Positions 57,387-64,000 of a stretch of 64,000 nt of DNA are shown here, piece after piece (position 1 is the stretch's first letter; the number at the start of each line of letters is the position of its first letter). Under the pieces are notes generated by a model. That model was given only the letters and a program-made list of their open reading frames with translations. It was not told the DNA's origin and searched no databases. Where the stretch lies: positions 310,001 to 374,000 of the forward strand of contig NC_014839.1 in assembly GCF_000175935.2 (NCBI RefSeq), in the 5' to 3' direction. The position numbers were made by a program, and so were the translations under genes. The stretch comes from Pantoea sp. At-9b (GTDB lineage Bacteria; Pseudomonadota; Gammaproteobacteria; Enterobacterales; Enterobacteriaceae).

Positions 57387-57652
57387 GTTTTTTGTTTTTA
57401 AAACATGGTGTTACTTCTGATAATTTACTGCATCCGGCCAGTATCCGCGAAAAGGTGTGTTAATTAACACACTTTGCAGTGCCGGATTGTGTGTTAAGGC
57501 AGTGCCTGATTAGATGATATTACGGTGTCGGATTGTGTGTTAATGCAGTGCCGGATTGTGTGTTAATCCGGCACTGCAAACGGCACTCCCCTGTGTGTTA
57601 ATTGTGGCTATCTCTTTAAATCAGTGTGTTGCGATATAATAAAACAGACACA

Positions 57653-57870
57653 GTGCCGGATTAACACACATAAAAACCGGGTTCAGTGCCGGATTAACAC
57701 ACATAAAAACCGGGCGCAGTGCCGGATTGACACACACAAAAACCGGGTGCGGTGCCGGATTAACACACACAAAAACCGGGCGCAGTGCCGGATTGACACA
57801 CATAAAAACCGGGTGCAGTGCCGGATTAACACACCCGGTAAAATTAATACACAGTGCCGGATTGACACAC
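57653..57870 (+). repeat. Seven 33-bp direct repeats, probable relaxosome (TraM-type) binding array
   Basis: GTGCCGGATT(A/G)ACACAC begins at 57653, 57686, 57719, 57752, 57785, 57818 and 57854 (33-bp period, last step 36). The spacer is AAAAACCGGG. The same box occurs in other arrangements at 57477, 57521 and 57548, the last as part of a palindrome. The traM-like gene follows 138 bases later. Confidence 0.88.
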
Positions 57871-58008
57871 AGCGAAATCCGTAAGAATAATAAAAAAAGG
57901 AACCGCAGGGATTCAGCCTGTCCCGGTGGCTGACCCGGAGTTTAAAAATAAAAACATACAACACACAGCGAGCAGGAAATATCCTGAGCGTGCATTAAGG
58001 ATAATGGT

Positions 58009-58401
58009 ATGGCCAGACGAAACATCTACTTCAAAGAAAAAACCGAAAGGGAAGTCCAGGAGCTGGTGCAGATTGAGATTCAGAACGGGGCCACACACGG
58101 TGACGTGAACTTTTCCTCCGTGGTGAATGAGCTTGTCGGTATCGGTCTGATGGTAAAGAAACACCAGGGTGAGGGGAATAAGTTCGACATGGAGGGATTC
58201 AATCGGGATTTAATCCGTAAGGTCTCCGGCAGTCGTGAAGGAATCAGCATCATGATGGCGATGCTCTCCGAAATGTATCTGCGGATCCGGGGTGAAGACG
58301 TGGACAAGGGACTGGAAGAGATTATTGACCGTAACCTTTCGTCCATGTCCGCCGCTGAAGATAAAGCGGAGAGTAAACACTTTCTTCTGGAAGACAATTA
58401 A
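58009..58401 (+). CDS. traM: TraM-like relaxosome accessory protein
   Basis: 130 residues: MARRNIYFKEKTEREVQELV, ATHGDVNFSSVVNELVGIGL and FDMEGFNRDLIRKVSGSREG. It follows the F TraM plan: MAKVNLYxSxxxYEKI N-terminal ribbon-helix-helix, DVSFSxxxxxLLELGL, then a helical tetramerisation domain. TraM binds oriT and couples the relaxosome to TraD. AAGGA seven bases before ATG. Sequence identity to F TraM is low; position supports the name. Confidence 0.75.
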   Translation: MARRNIYFKEKTEREVQELVQIEIQNGATHGDVNFSSVVNELVGIGLMVKKHQGEGNKFDMEGFNRDLIRKVSGSREGISIMMAMLSEMYLRIRGEDVDKGLEEIIDRNLSSMSAAEDKAESKHFLLEDN

Positions 58402-58453
58402 CCACCCTGATTCTTCCGTATCCGGTCTGAAGTTACTCAGTAATGTTAATTAA

Positions 58454-58480
58454 AAAACCGTCGGGAAAGACGGCGGTTTT
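58454..58480 (+). terminator. Bidirectional terminator after traM-like gene
   Basis: AAAACCGTC-GGGAAA-GACGGCGGTTTT: stem with A-run left and T-run right, between the convergent traM-like and ribbon-helix-helix genes. Confidence 0.7.
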
Positions 58481-58772
58481 CTCCCCCATGAAACCTCTCA
58501 TATTTTCTGTCCTGTATCACTGAACAGGTAAGCGGCATCCGGAATAAACACCACTGAAAATTATCATTACCGGCAAAAAACAGGTGCCGGGTTTTTATTT
58601 TCCTCACCGGAATGAATGCAGGCAGGGAAGGGAGTGATAGTAGATTCTGTGCCGGCGTTATCGGATTCAGCCGTGGTGTTAATGATTTCGTCCAGCCGGT
58701 ATGGCTCCGGTGCGGATTTATGCTTCATGTCCGGGATTAAAAATTAAGGGGGGGACGGGACTTGTTCGTTTT
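58481..58772. other. Intergenic stretch
   Basis: Contains a weak AAAAAACAGGTGCCGGGTTTTT hairpin near 58575-58597. No gene seen. Confidence 0.4.
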
Positions 58773-59459
58773 TTACGGCGGTTTCCTGACAGGAATAAAA
58801 AATCCGGGCATTCCGCCCGGCCTGAAGACTGCCTTACTGCTTTTCTTTTTTTCTTCCCCGGTGTTATTCGTCAGCGGGTTTTCCGCCACCGCCACTTTTT
58901 CTGAAATAAATTCGTCAAACAGAATGGCCAGTTCACGCAGGCGGTGTACTTCTTCGTTCTCCGGCAGCTGCTGCTCCGTGAAATAATTCAGCGAGGCCAG
59001 CAGCCGCTCCATGATTTCCTGGTTGACGCTGTGCTGATTAAACCGTGCGCTGATTTCCATATCGCGGCGTAAATTAACGGGAAAGCTGCTGCTGAACGCC
59101 CGGTTCTTTCCCGGCACAAATGTTTTTCTGTCGTCTGTTTCGTTCTGATGATTATTCTCTTCGTATTCACTGCGGATAATATCCAGCCTCGACCGGAGAA
59201 ACTCATCAAATAATCTTGCCAGTGCGACCAGCCGCTGGCCCCCGTCGGTTTTAATCACCGGCCGGCGCGGCGTGAAGCGCAGGGAACTCACCAGACGACT
59301 GATGACCTCATCATTCGTCGTGTACCCCCTGACGCGGGCGGCGACCCGCAGCTCCGTCAGCAGGTTTTCCGGCAGCCACAGCTTGCGGTACTGCATTTCG
59401 CCGTGCGCATACTTGCGCGGACGTCCCCGTCCGTCGCCCAGCTTCTCTTTGACCTTCAT
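58773..59459 (-). CDS. Tandem ribbon-helix-helix DNA-binding protein (TraY/Arc-like), opposite to the tra operon
   Basis: 228 residues with two repeats of the same unit: EMQYRKLWLPENLLTELRVA then DEVISRLVSSLRF and RLVALARLFDEFL; and AFSSSFPVNLRRDMEISARF then QEIMERLLASLNYF and RLRELAILFDEFI. Two ribbon-helix-helix domains in one chain, like F TraY, but longer, each with an extra LARLFDEF-type helix, and transcribed divergently from traA. AAGGAGGT gives a strong ribosome site. Occupies the traJ/traY position; probably a relaxosome component or tra regulator. Confidence 0.72.
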   Translation of the reverse strand: MKVKEKLGDGRGRPRKYAHGEMQYRKLWLPENLLTELRVAARVRGYTTNDEVISRLVSSLRFTPRRPVIKTDGGQRLVALARLFDEFLRSRLDIIRSEYEENNHQNETDDRKTFVPGKNRAFSSSFPVNLRRDMEISARFNQHSVNQEIMERLLASLNYFTEQQLPENEEVHRLRELAILFDEFISEKVAVAENPLTNNTGEEKKKSSKAVFRPGGMPGFFIPVRKPP

Positions 59460-59561
59460 GTTGTTATGACCTCCTTACGAGGCGTGCCCCTGAGTAAACG
59501 GAAAGCCTACGCGTCCGCCGACCGGGAATAATCCTAAAAATATTAAAATGAAGGTAAAAAA

Positions 59562-59577
59562 TGTGATGAGTATCACA
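59562..59577. promoter_or_regulatory. CRP-type site in the tra promoter region
   Basis: TGTGATGAGTATCACA: TGTGA-N6-TCACA, the exact CRP half-sites. Followed immediately by a T12 tract (59580-59591). Confidence 0.7.
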
Positions 59578-59591
59578 GATTTTTTTTTTTT

Positions 59592-59631
59592 GCGTAAATG
59601 TACACTTGTGTCGCGTTACGTCTGTTTACGC
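59592..59631. promoter_or_regulatory. Inverted repeat GCGTAAA...TTTACGC upstream of traA
   Basis: GCGTAAA (59592) and TTTACGC (59625) flank ACACTTGTGTCGCGTTACG; a likely operator for the divergently encoded regulator or part of the tra promoter. Confidence 0.45.
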
Positions 59632-59670
59632 GCAATGACATTTCCTTGACTCAAACTGAGGGTTTTTTAC

Positions 59671-60063
59671 ATGAAAGTTATCTCAGGCAATCCCGCGCTG
59701 GCGGAGGGGGCTGCGGAAGCCTGCCCGTCGCGCCGGGCCAGAGTGCCATCAGGCATTATCGGCATCGTTCTGCGCGCCTTTAGCGTTATCCGCCGCCACC
59801 GCGTTAACGTGCTGCTGATTGCCCTGGCAGTGCTGTGCTTCGCGCTCCCGCATCTGGTGCGCGCCGAAGACCTGCTCTCCAGCCAGAAGCAGGATGCGAA
59901 GGATACGTTCGGCCACGGCAGTACCATCGAGTGGGGGCTGTACATTGCCGAAGTCATCATCTCCATCGGCGCCTACATCAAAACCCGCAACCCGATGCTG
60001 TTCGTGGGCGGCCTCGGCTTCCTTATTGTCGTCACCCGCGTTCTCTTCAGCCTCGCCGGTTAA
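59671..60063 (+). CDS. traA: F-type pilin precursor TraA
   Basis: 130 residues: a long leader with helix VNVLLIALAVLCFALPHLVR ending ...RAED, then mature pilin DLLSSQKQDAKDTFGHGSTI, EWGLYIAEVIISIGAYIKTR and MLFVGGLGFLIVVTRVLFSL. The leader (about 65 residues) and two-helix mature part fit F propilin. GAGGG upstream of ATG. First gene of the tra operon. Confidence 0.85.
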   Translation: MKVISGNPALAEGAAEACPSRRARVPSGIIGIVLRAFSVIRRHRVNVLLIALAVLCFALPHLVRAEDLLSSQKQDAKDTFGHGSTIEWGLYIAEVIISIGAYIKTRNPMLFVGGLGFLIVVTRVLFSLAG

Positions 60064-60071
60064 TCCCCGTC

Positions 60072-60374
60072 ATGGACAGGGAATCGCTTCAGTACCAGTT
60101 CCCGGAAACCCTCAATCAGCAGAAACGTATTCTCGGACTCCCGACAGAAGAGGCCGTGGTCATCGTTGCGTGCGCCGGTATCGGCCTGCTCTGCGACATG
60201 TTCATCGTGATGCTGGTTGTGGCCGGCGCGTTGTGGCTGTTAATCCGCCATCTGAAGAAGGGGCAGGGCACCTGGTGGCTCCTGAATCTCCTTTACTGGT
60301 ATCTGCCGACCGCGCTGCTCCGGCTGCAGTTCAGGCGGGTGCCCGACTCGGGCAACCGGCACTGGATGCAGTAA
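60072..60374 (+). CDS. traL: Type IV secretion protein TraL
   Basis: 100 residues: YQFPETLNQQKRILGLPTEE, VVIVACAGIGLLCDMFIVML and KGQGTWWLLNLLYWYLPTAL. TraL-type inner-membrane protein (VirB3-like). Nine bases after traA. Confidence 0.9.
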   Translation: MDRESLQYQFPETLNQQKRILGLPTEEAVVIVACAGIGLLCDMFIVMLVVAGALWLLIRHLKKGQGTWWLLNLLYWYLPTALLRLQFRRVPDSGNRHWMQ

Positions 60375-60425
60375 CCCGTGCGCCACCTGCGGGTGGCGCG
60401 TATTACCGACAGAAGGAAAACCGAT

Positions 60426-61025
60426 ATGAAGTACAAGGTCCGGGAGGGGCGCAATCGTGTAACGGTGCTGGCGCTGGCGGGGCTGGGTTCGCTTCTGGCC
60501 CTGAGCATTGCCGCGAACGGCATCACCGGCGCCCTCGCATGGCACTTTGCCCGCACCCAGAAAACCATCACCGTTCCCATGCTGTTTGACCGGCCGTTTG
60601 TCTCCACCGCCGCCTCCGGAGACGACGCCCTGAACGGACTGCTGGTCCGTTCGTTTATCAATCTTCGCCTGTCCGTCACGCCCGAGACCGTGGACAGCCA
60701 GCACGCCGCCCTGCTGCGCTTTGTTCCGCCGGAAGACCGTGACGCCATGAAAAAACAGCTGGCCGCCGAAGCTGAATACATCAAAAAGTACGGCGTCTCC
60801 TCCGTGTTCCGCCTTGACGATGAAACCACCGACACCATCACCGGTGATATCACCGTCAGGGGCACGCTGAGCGCCGGCACCTCCAGCGGCAACCTGAAAC
60901 TTTCGCTGCCTGACGCTAACAAAGCCTGGCGACTCAGCGTGCACTACGTGGACGGCCTTATCCGCCTGACGGCTTTCACGGAAGTGCCCTGGACGCAACC
61001 TGACCGCCGCCCGCAACAGGACTGA
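60426..61025 (+). CDS. traE: Type IV secretion protein TraE
   Basis: 199 residues from MKYKVREGRNRVTVLALAGL; an N-terminal membrane anchor, then a periplasmic VirB8-like domain with LLVRSFINLRLSVTPETVDS and AEYIKKYGVSSVFRLDDETT. GAAGGA before ATG; an upstream start at 60378 lies right after traL and is less likely. Part of the F-type core. Confidence 0.9.
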   Translation: MKYKVREGRNRVTVLALAGLGSLLALSIAANGITGALAWHFARTQKTITVPMLFDRPFVSTAASGDDALNGLLVRSFINLRLSVTPETVDSQHAALLRFVPPEDRDAMKKQLAAEAEYIKKYGVSSVFRLDDETTDTITGDITVRGTLSAGTSSGNLKLSLPDANKAWRLSVHYVDGLIRLTAFTEVPWTQPDRRPQQD

Positions 61026-61028
61026 ATC

Positions 61029-61766
61029 ATGAAGAAAACCGTTTTCGTGCTCACCGCCGTGGCGTCGCTTACGCTGTTGCCCGCCGTGGCCTCAGCCGTG
61101 GTGCCCGGCCCGGCCGGCACCGTATTTGAAAATAACGCGCACCTGAAGGCGCAGATGAGCAACACCAGCCCGAACAAAATTGTCATCGACGGCGAACTGA
61201 TTACCGCCGTCACCGGCCCGGAGGGCGCGTACACCCGGGACAGCACCGCCGACGGCGCGCTGCTCATCACGCCGCTGACCGGGCAGGATTTCACCCTCTT
61301 TATCGAAACGGCCGGCGGGGTGAGCGTCTCGCTCGATGTGTCACCGAAACCCGGCAGCGGCCGCACGCTGGAGCTTATCCCTTCGGACGTGCCGCTGAAG
61401 CCGAACCCGGACGCGAAGGTGTGGGAAGAGAGCCAGCCGTTCCCGAAAACGCTGGTCAGCGTGGCGCGCACCGTGGCAAACGGCGGCGTGCCTGACGGCT
61501 ATACCGACGTAAAGGCCAGCCGGGCTCCGGCGTACAACCCGCCCGCCGACGTCCTGCTCTCGCCGGAACGTCAGCTGGCAGGCTCACACCTGCGGGTGGT
61601 GCGTTACCGGATGAAAAACACCGGTTATGTCACCCGCGCCCTCAGTGAAAAGCAGTTCTGGCAGCAGGGCGTGCGCGCGGTGATGCTCTCCACCCGCACC
61701 CTGTATGCGAACGGGGAAGGGTACGTGTGGGTGATTTTCTCCACGGATAAGGAGGGCGGGGCATGA
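61029..61766 (+). CDS. traK: Type IV secretion protein TraK (VirB9-like)
   Basis: 245 residues. Signal peptide (VLTAVASLTLLPAVASAVVP), SNTSPNKIVIDGELITAVTG, GGVSVSLDVSPKPGSGRTLE and LRVVRYRMKNTGYVTRALSE with FYP-like WVIF at the end. Outer-membrane-associated core-complex component with TraV and TraB. The stop overlaps traB (ATGA). Confidence 0.92.
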   Translation: MKKTVFVLTAVASLTLLPAVASAVVPGPAGTVFENNAHLKAQMSNTSPNKIVIDGELITAVTGPEGAYTRDSTADGALLITPLTGQDFTLFIETAGGVSVSLDVSPKPGSGRTLELIPSDVPLKPNPDAKVWEESQPFPKTLVSVARTVANGGVPDGYTDVKASRAPAYNPPADVLLSPERQLAGSHLRVVRYRMKNTGYVTRALSEKQFWQQGVRAVMLSTRTLYANGEGYVWVIFSTDKEGGA

Positions 61767-63130
61767 GCAGCATCAATACCCTGACCCGCCGCCGGCAGTG
61801 GATGATTGCCGGCGCGGCCGCGGCGGTGATGCTCGCCACCGGCGGCGGCATCTGGGCGTATTCACGCCATCAGGCTGAGCTGAACCATCCGGCACAGAAA
61901 TCCGCGCCGGATATGACCGGCAGCCTGGTGAACACGTCCTTCACCAGCGGCGTGGCTACCTCGGCGCTGCAGCAGCAGCAGAACAAAACCGCCGGGCTGG
62001 AAAAGGACCTCGCGTCGCTCACCGGCACGCTGAAGGCGCAGAATGAGGACCTGCAGAAGAAGCTGGGCACGATGGCGGATGCCATCACTCAGCTGCAGAA
62101 GCAGCAGATGCAGGAGGGCAGCAAACCGCCTGCCGGGCCGGGACAGGGCAGCACACCGCCGTCCGGTCCTGCTGCGAATGCCCCGGTCTCCACCGGCCCG
62201 GCGGGACCGGCACAGTGGCGAGTGGGGGATCCGTCAGGCGGGCCTTCTGCCGGTCAGGGAAGCCGGTTTTACCCCGGCACCGGCACGGTACGCGCCGGTG
62301 GCCTTCAGCGTGACACCTTCACGTATGCCTCGCTCGCGGCGAAAAAAACGAACCTGCCGTGGATACCGTCGGGGTCGTTCTCTGAGGCGGTCATGATTGA
62401 GGGGGCAGACGCCAACGCCAGCGTGACCGGTCAGCAGAACACCTCGCCCGTGGTCATCACCCTTATCGGGGATGTCTCGATGCCCAACGGTAAAACGTAC
62501 AGCCTCGACCAGTGCCGCGTCACCGGGGAAATTTACGGTGATATCTCCAGCGAGCGCGGCGAAGTCCGCACGAAAAACATCAGCTGCATCCTGAAAAACG
62601 GTAAACACATCGATATGCCGTTTGACGGGCATGTGGCTTACCAGGGCAAGCAGGGTATCCGCGGCAAGCCGGTCATGCGCAACGGTGCCATCATCGCCAA
62701 CGCCGGCGCAGCCGGCCTGCTTTCCGGCTTCGGGGAGGGGATCAAATCTGCCGCCACGCCGACCGTGGGTCTGGGGGCCTCGGCGTCTGTGGGCGCGGGC
62801 GATATCCTGAAGCAGGGATTTGGTGGCGGGGCCAGCAAGGCCGCCGACACGCTGAGTCAGTACTGGATCAAACGTGCTGAGCAGTACCACCCGGTGATTG
62901 ATATCGGGGCCGGTAACGCCGTCACCGTGGTCTTCCAGCAGGGATTCCGGCTGGCGACCATCGAGGATGCGGACGCGGAGAAAGAGAAGAAAGCCGCACC
63001 ACAGGCCGGCACGCAGCAGACTGCTGCGGTTACGCCGGCAAACAGCGGTGGCGGCAACGCCCCGGTACTGAACCCCGACGAAGTGCTGCGTCAGGCCAGT
63101 CAGCTTCGCCTCGGTGACACCATCAACTGA
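61763..63130 (+). CDS. traB: Type IV secretion protein TraB (VirB10-like)
   Basis: 455 residues: N-terminal membrane helix MIAGAAAAVMLATGGGIWAY, coiled coil LEKDLASLTGTLKAQNEDLQ, Pro/Gly-rich spacer, then the beta-barrel domain with FTYASLAAKKTNLPWIPSGS, ITLIGDVSMPNGKTYSLDQC, then RVTGEIYGDISSER and the C-terminal VIDIGAGNAVTVVFQQGFRL. Spans the envelope in the core complex. Confidence 0.93.
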   Translation: MSSINTLTRRRQWMIAGAAAAVMLATGGGIWAYSRHQAELNHPAQKSAPDMTGSLVNTSFTSGVATSALQQQQNKTAGLEKDLASLTGTLKAQNEDLQKKLGTMADAITQLQKQQMQEGSKPPAGPGQGSTPPSGPAANAPVSTGPAGPAQWRVGDPSGGPSAGQGSRFYPGTGTVRAGGLQRDTFTYASLAAKKTNLPWIPSGSFSEAVMIEGADANASVTGQQNTSPVVITLIGDVSMPNGKTYSLDQCRVTGEIYGDISSERGEVRTKNISCILKNGKHIDMPFDGHVAYQGKQGIRGKPVMRNGAIIANAGAAGLLSGFGEGIKSAATPTVGLGASASVGAGDILKQGFGGGASKAADTLSQYWIKRAEQYHPVIDIGAGNAVTVVFQQGFRLATIEDADAEKEKKAAPQAGTQQTAAVTPANSGGGNAPVLNPDEVLRQASQLRLGDTIN

Positions 63131-63148
63131 CAGGAGCAGGAGAGGGCA

Positions 63149-63661
63149 ATGGAAAACTGGTACGTGGCACAGACGAAGTATGCGCAGGAGAAGCGGGCGC
63201 AGCAGCAGCTGCTGAGTCAGGGAGTGACCTGCCTGTTTCCGGTATTCTCCGAGGTCCGGCTGCAGAACGGGGGCATCCGGCGCATTGCCGAGCAACCGCT
63301 GTTCCCGAACTACATTTTTGTGCGTTTTGACCCGGAAGTGGTGCACACCACCGCCATCAAGGCCACGCGCGGTGTCTCGTCGCTCATCAGCTTCGGCGGC
63401 CTGCCGTCCGTGGTGCCGGACAGCGTGATAATCCGGCTCAATCAGGGCTGGGAGCGTGCGCCACTGAACACGGACGCACCGGTGCACGGTGACCGGGTGG
63501 TTATCCGGGATGGCGCATTCGAAGGTCTGGAGGCGGTGTGGTACGAGCCGGACGGCCTGAAGCGCGCCATGCTGCTCCTGACCCTGATGAACCGTGAGGT
63601 GCGCGTCCCGGTGGAGGGGCATATGCGCTTTCATATCACCGCGCGGGAGGCCGCCGCATGA
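63149..63661 (+). CDS. RfaH-like NusG-family antiterminator inside the tra operon
   Basis: 170 residues: NGN domain MENWYVAQTKYAQEKRAQQQ, CLFPVFSEVRLQNGGIRRIA, EQPLFPNYIFVRFDPEVVHT and TRGVSSLISFGGLPSVVPDS; C-terminal KOW domain GDRVVIRDGAFEGLEAVWYE then PDGLKRAMLLLTLMNREVRV. RfaH has the same GAFEGxxAxxxEPDGxxRxMLLLxLxN segment. F tra expression depends on chromosomal RfaH; here the plasmid carries its own paralogue. AGGAGAGGG before ATG. Stop overlaps the next gene (ATGA). Confidence 0.9.
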   Translation: MENWYVAQTKYAQEKRAQQQLLSQGVTCLFPVFSEVRLQNGGIRRIAEQPLFPNYIFVRFDPEVVHTTAIKATRGVSSLISFGGLPSVVPDSVIIRLNQGWERAPLNTDAPVHGDRVVIRDGAFEGLEAVWYEPDGLKRAMLLLTLMNREVRVPVEGHMRFHITAREAAA

Positions 63662-64000
63662 GACTGACGGTCGGACGCAGACTTCCTGTTCTGTTTACGG
63701 CACTGCTGATGGTGGTCAACGAAACCACGCTGGGGCTGCTGGTGCACGCCGGGAACATGCCGTGGGGGCTGGGTGAATGGCCTCTCTGGCGGGTGTCCCT
63801 GCTGGTTGCCGCCGGTATCGTTGTGCTCAGCCATACGATATGCGACTCACTGGAATGGACCGTGCCGTTATTACTCGTTATCGCCTGGCTGATGCCCGTG
63901 GTCTGGTACGGGGGGCTTGCCTTCTGGTACTGGCAGATCCCCGTCGTTGACATCCGTGACCTGGGCATTCCGCCTTTATTCGGGATGGTCATGGCGGGAG
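63658..64000 (+). CDS. Multi-pass membrane protein of the tra operon, cut by the window end
   Basis: At least 114 residues: MRLTVGRRLPVLFTALLMVV, WRVSLLVAAGIVVLSHTICD and VPLLLVIAWLMPVVWYGGLA with more to come. Three hydrophobic segments. It lies after traB where F has traP and trbD/G, but I cannot match it to a named Tra protein. Confidence 0.7.
   Translation, partial: MRLTVGRRLPVLFTALLMVVNETTLGLLVHAGNMPWGLGEWPLWRVSLLVAAGIVVLSHTICDSLEWTVPLLLVIAWLMPVVWYGGLAFWYWQIPVVDIRDLGIPPLFGMVMAG

Larger units (their letters stand above)
57160..58008. other. oriT region (F-like)
   Basis: Lies between the geneX-like transglycosylase and the traM-like gene exactly as in F. Contains the nic-type sequence, an adjacent perfect hairpin, inverted TGTGTTAAT/ATTAACACA motifs and a seven-copy repeat array. 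No coding frame is credible; frames across the repeats are artefacts of a 33-bp period. Confidence 0.8.

Noticed and set aside
57653..57870. 33-bp repeats considered as a CRISPR array
   Set aside because: Both the box and the spacer are repeated, no cas genes, and the location fits oriT/TraM binding.
57624..57964. Long repetitive open frames on both strands (INTHKNR and CVNPALRPVF repeats)
   Set aside because: They arise because the oriT repeat period is 33 bp (11 codons), which keeps several frames open; no start signals, no protein character.
59819..60589. 256-codon plus frame overlapping traA, traL and traE
   Set aside because: Out of frame with three recognised tra genes; Arg/Pro/Ala-rich shadow.
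62234..63634. 466-codon minus-strand frame opposite traB and the RfaH-like gene
   Set aside because: GC-rich antisense shadow spanning two real tra genes; composition mirrors their third-codon bias.

Overview
The window reads as part of a large conjugative plasmid of an enterobacterium, most likely Pantoea, Erwinia or a close relative. This is inferred from enterobacterial gene families (katE, digH, iraP, yoaK, the hemRSTUV order), the IS content and an F-type transfer region. It mixes well-preserved metabolic cargo, heavily decayed prophage, IS and haemin-uptake relics, and at the right end an apparently intact transfer system.

Layout. 1-2226: katE (catalase HPII), cut by the window edge. 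2230-5910: a graveyard holding phosphoketolase and IS3 remnants, four copies of a structured phage lysis-region RNA element, a broken holin, an iraP-like gene behind a 7-bp tandem repeat, and an Eag/DcrB chaperone remnant. 6123-7260: divergent tetR/ridA pair with two palindromic operators. 7709-8866: AT-rich glycosyltransferase gene. 9218-14700: IS6 and IS4 copies, tail-fibre remnant, many minus-strand terminator hairpins and a cluster of tiny membrane-protein genes including a yoaK homologue. 15100-16128: relic of a plasmid leading region with a broken yeeS/radC-like gene. 16194-26074: a coherent locus comprising a two-domain peptide-type ABC ATPase, a seven-gene translationally coupled operon on the opposite strand (binding protein, two permeases, M20 hydrolase, D-cysteine-desulfhydrase-like enzyme, ornithine-cyclodeaminase-like enzyme, sulfurtransferase) and a divergent GntR regulator. 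The same ATATATCC-type palindrome lies upstream of both transcription units. 26148-30017: yefM/yoeB, digH, arylamine N-acetyltransferase, a small basic protein, DUF1345 protein. 30078-33630: hemRSTUV reduced by frameshifts and internal deletions and split by an IS110 element. 33640-48300: mostly decayed accessory DNA: two IS3 copies flanking a DUF481 outer-membrane gene, an IS903-like element, small regulators, an orphan CdiA-CT/immunity relic and a PerC-like gene.

48340-63999: F-type transfer region. The leading region (48.3-56.6 kb) contains a duplicated cassette of small genes, GC-rich elements that may be single-strand promoters, a complete IS66 element with exact target duplication, and a DUF932 gene. 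Next come a lytic transglycosylase, an oriT whose nic region matches F, a seven-copy 33-bp repeat array and a traM-like gene. A tandem ribbon-helix-helix regulator follows on the opposite strand, then traA-L-E-K-B, an RfaH-like antiterminator gene inside the operon, and a membrane-protein gene cut by the window end. The nic orientation implies that the minus strand is transferred with the leading region first, so the plus-strand leading genes could be transcribed from the incoming single strand.

All functional calls are by reading translated sequence and remembered family motifs; no database search was run.
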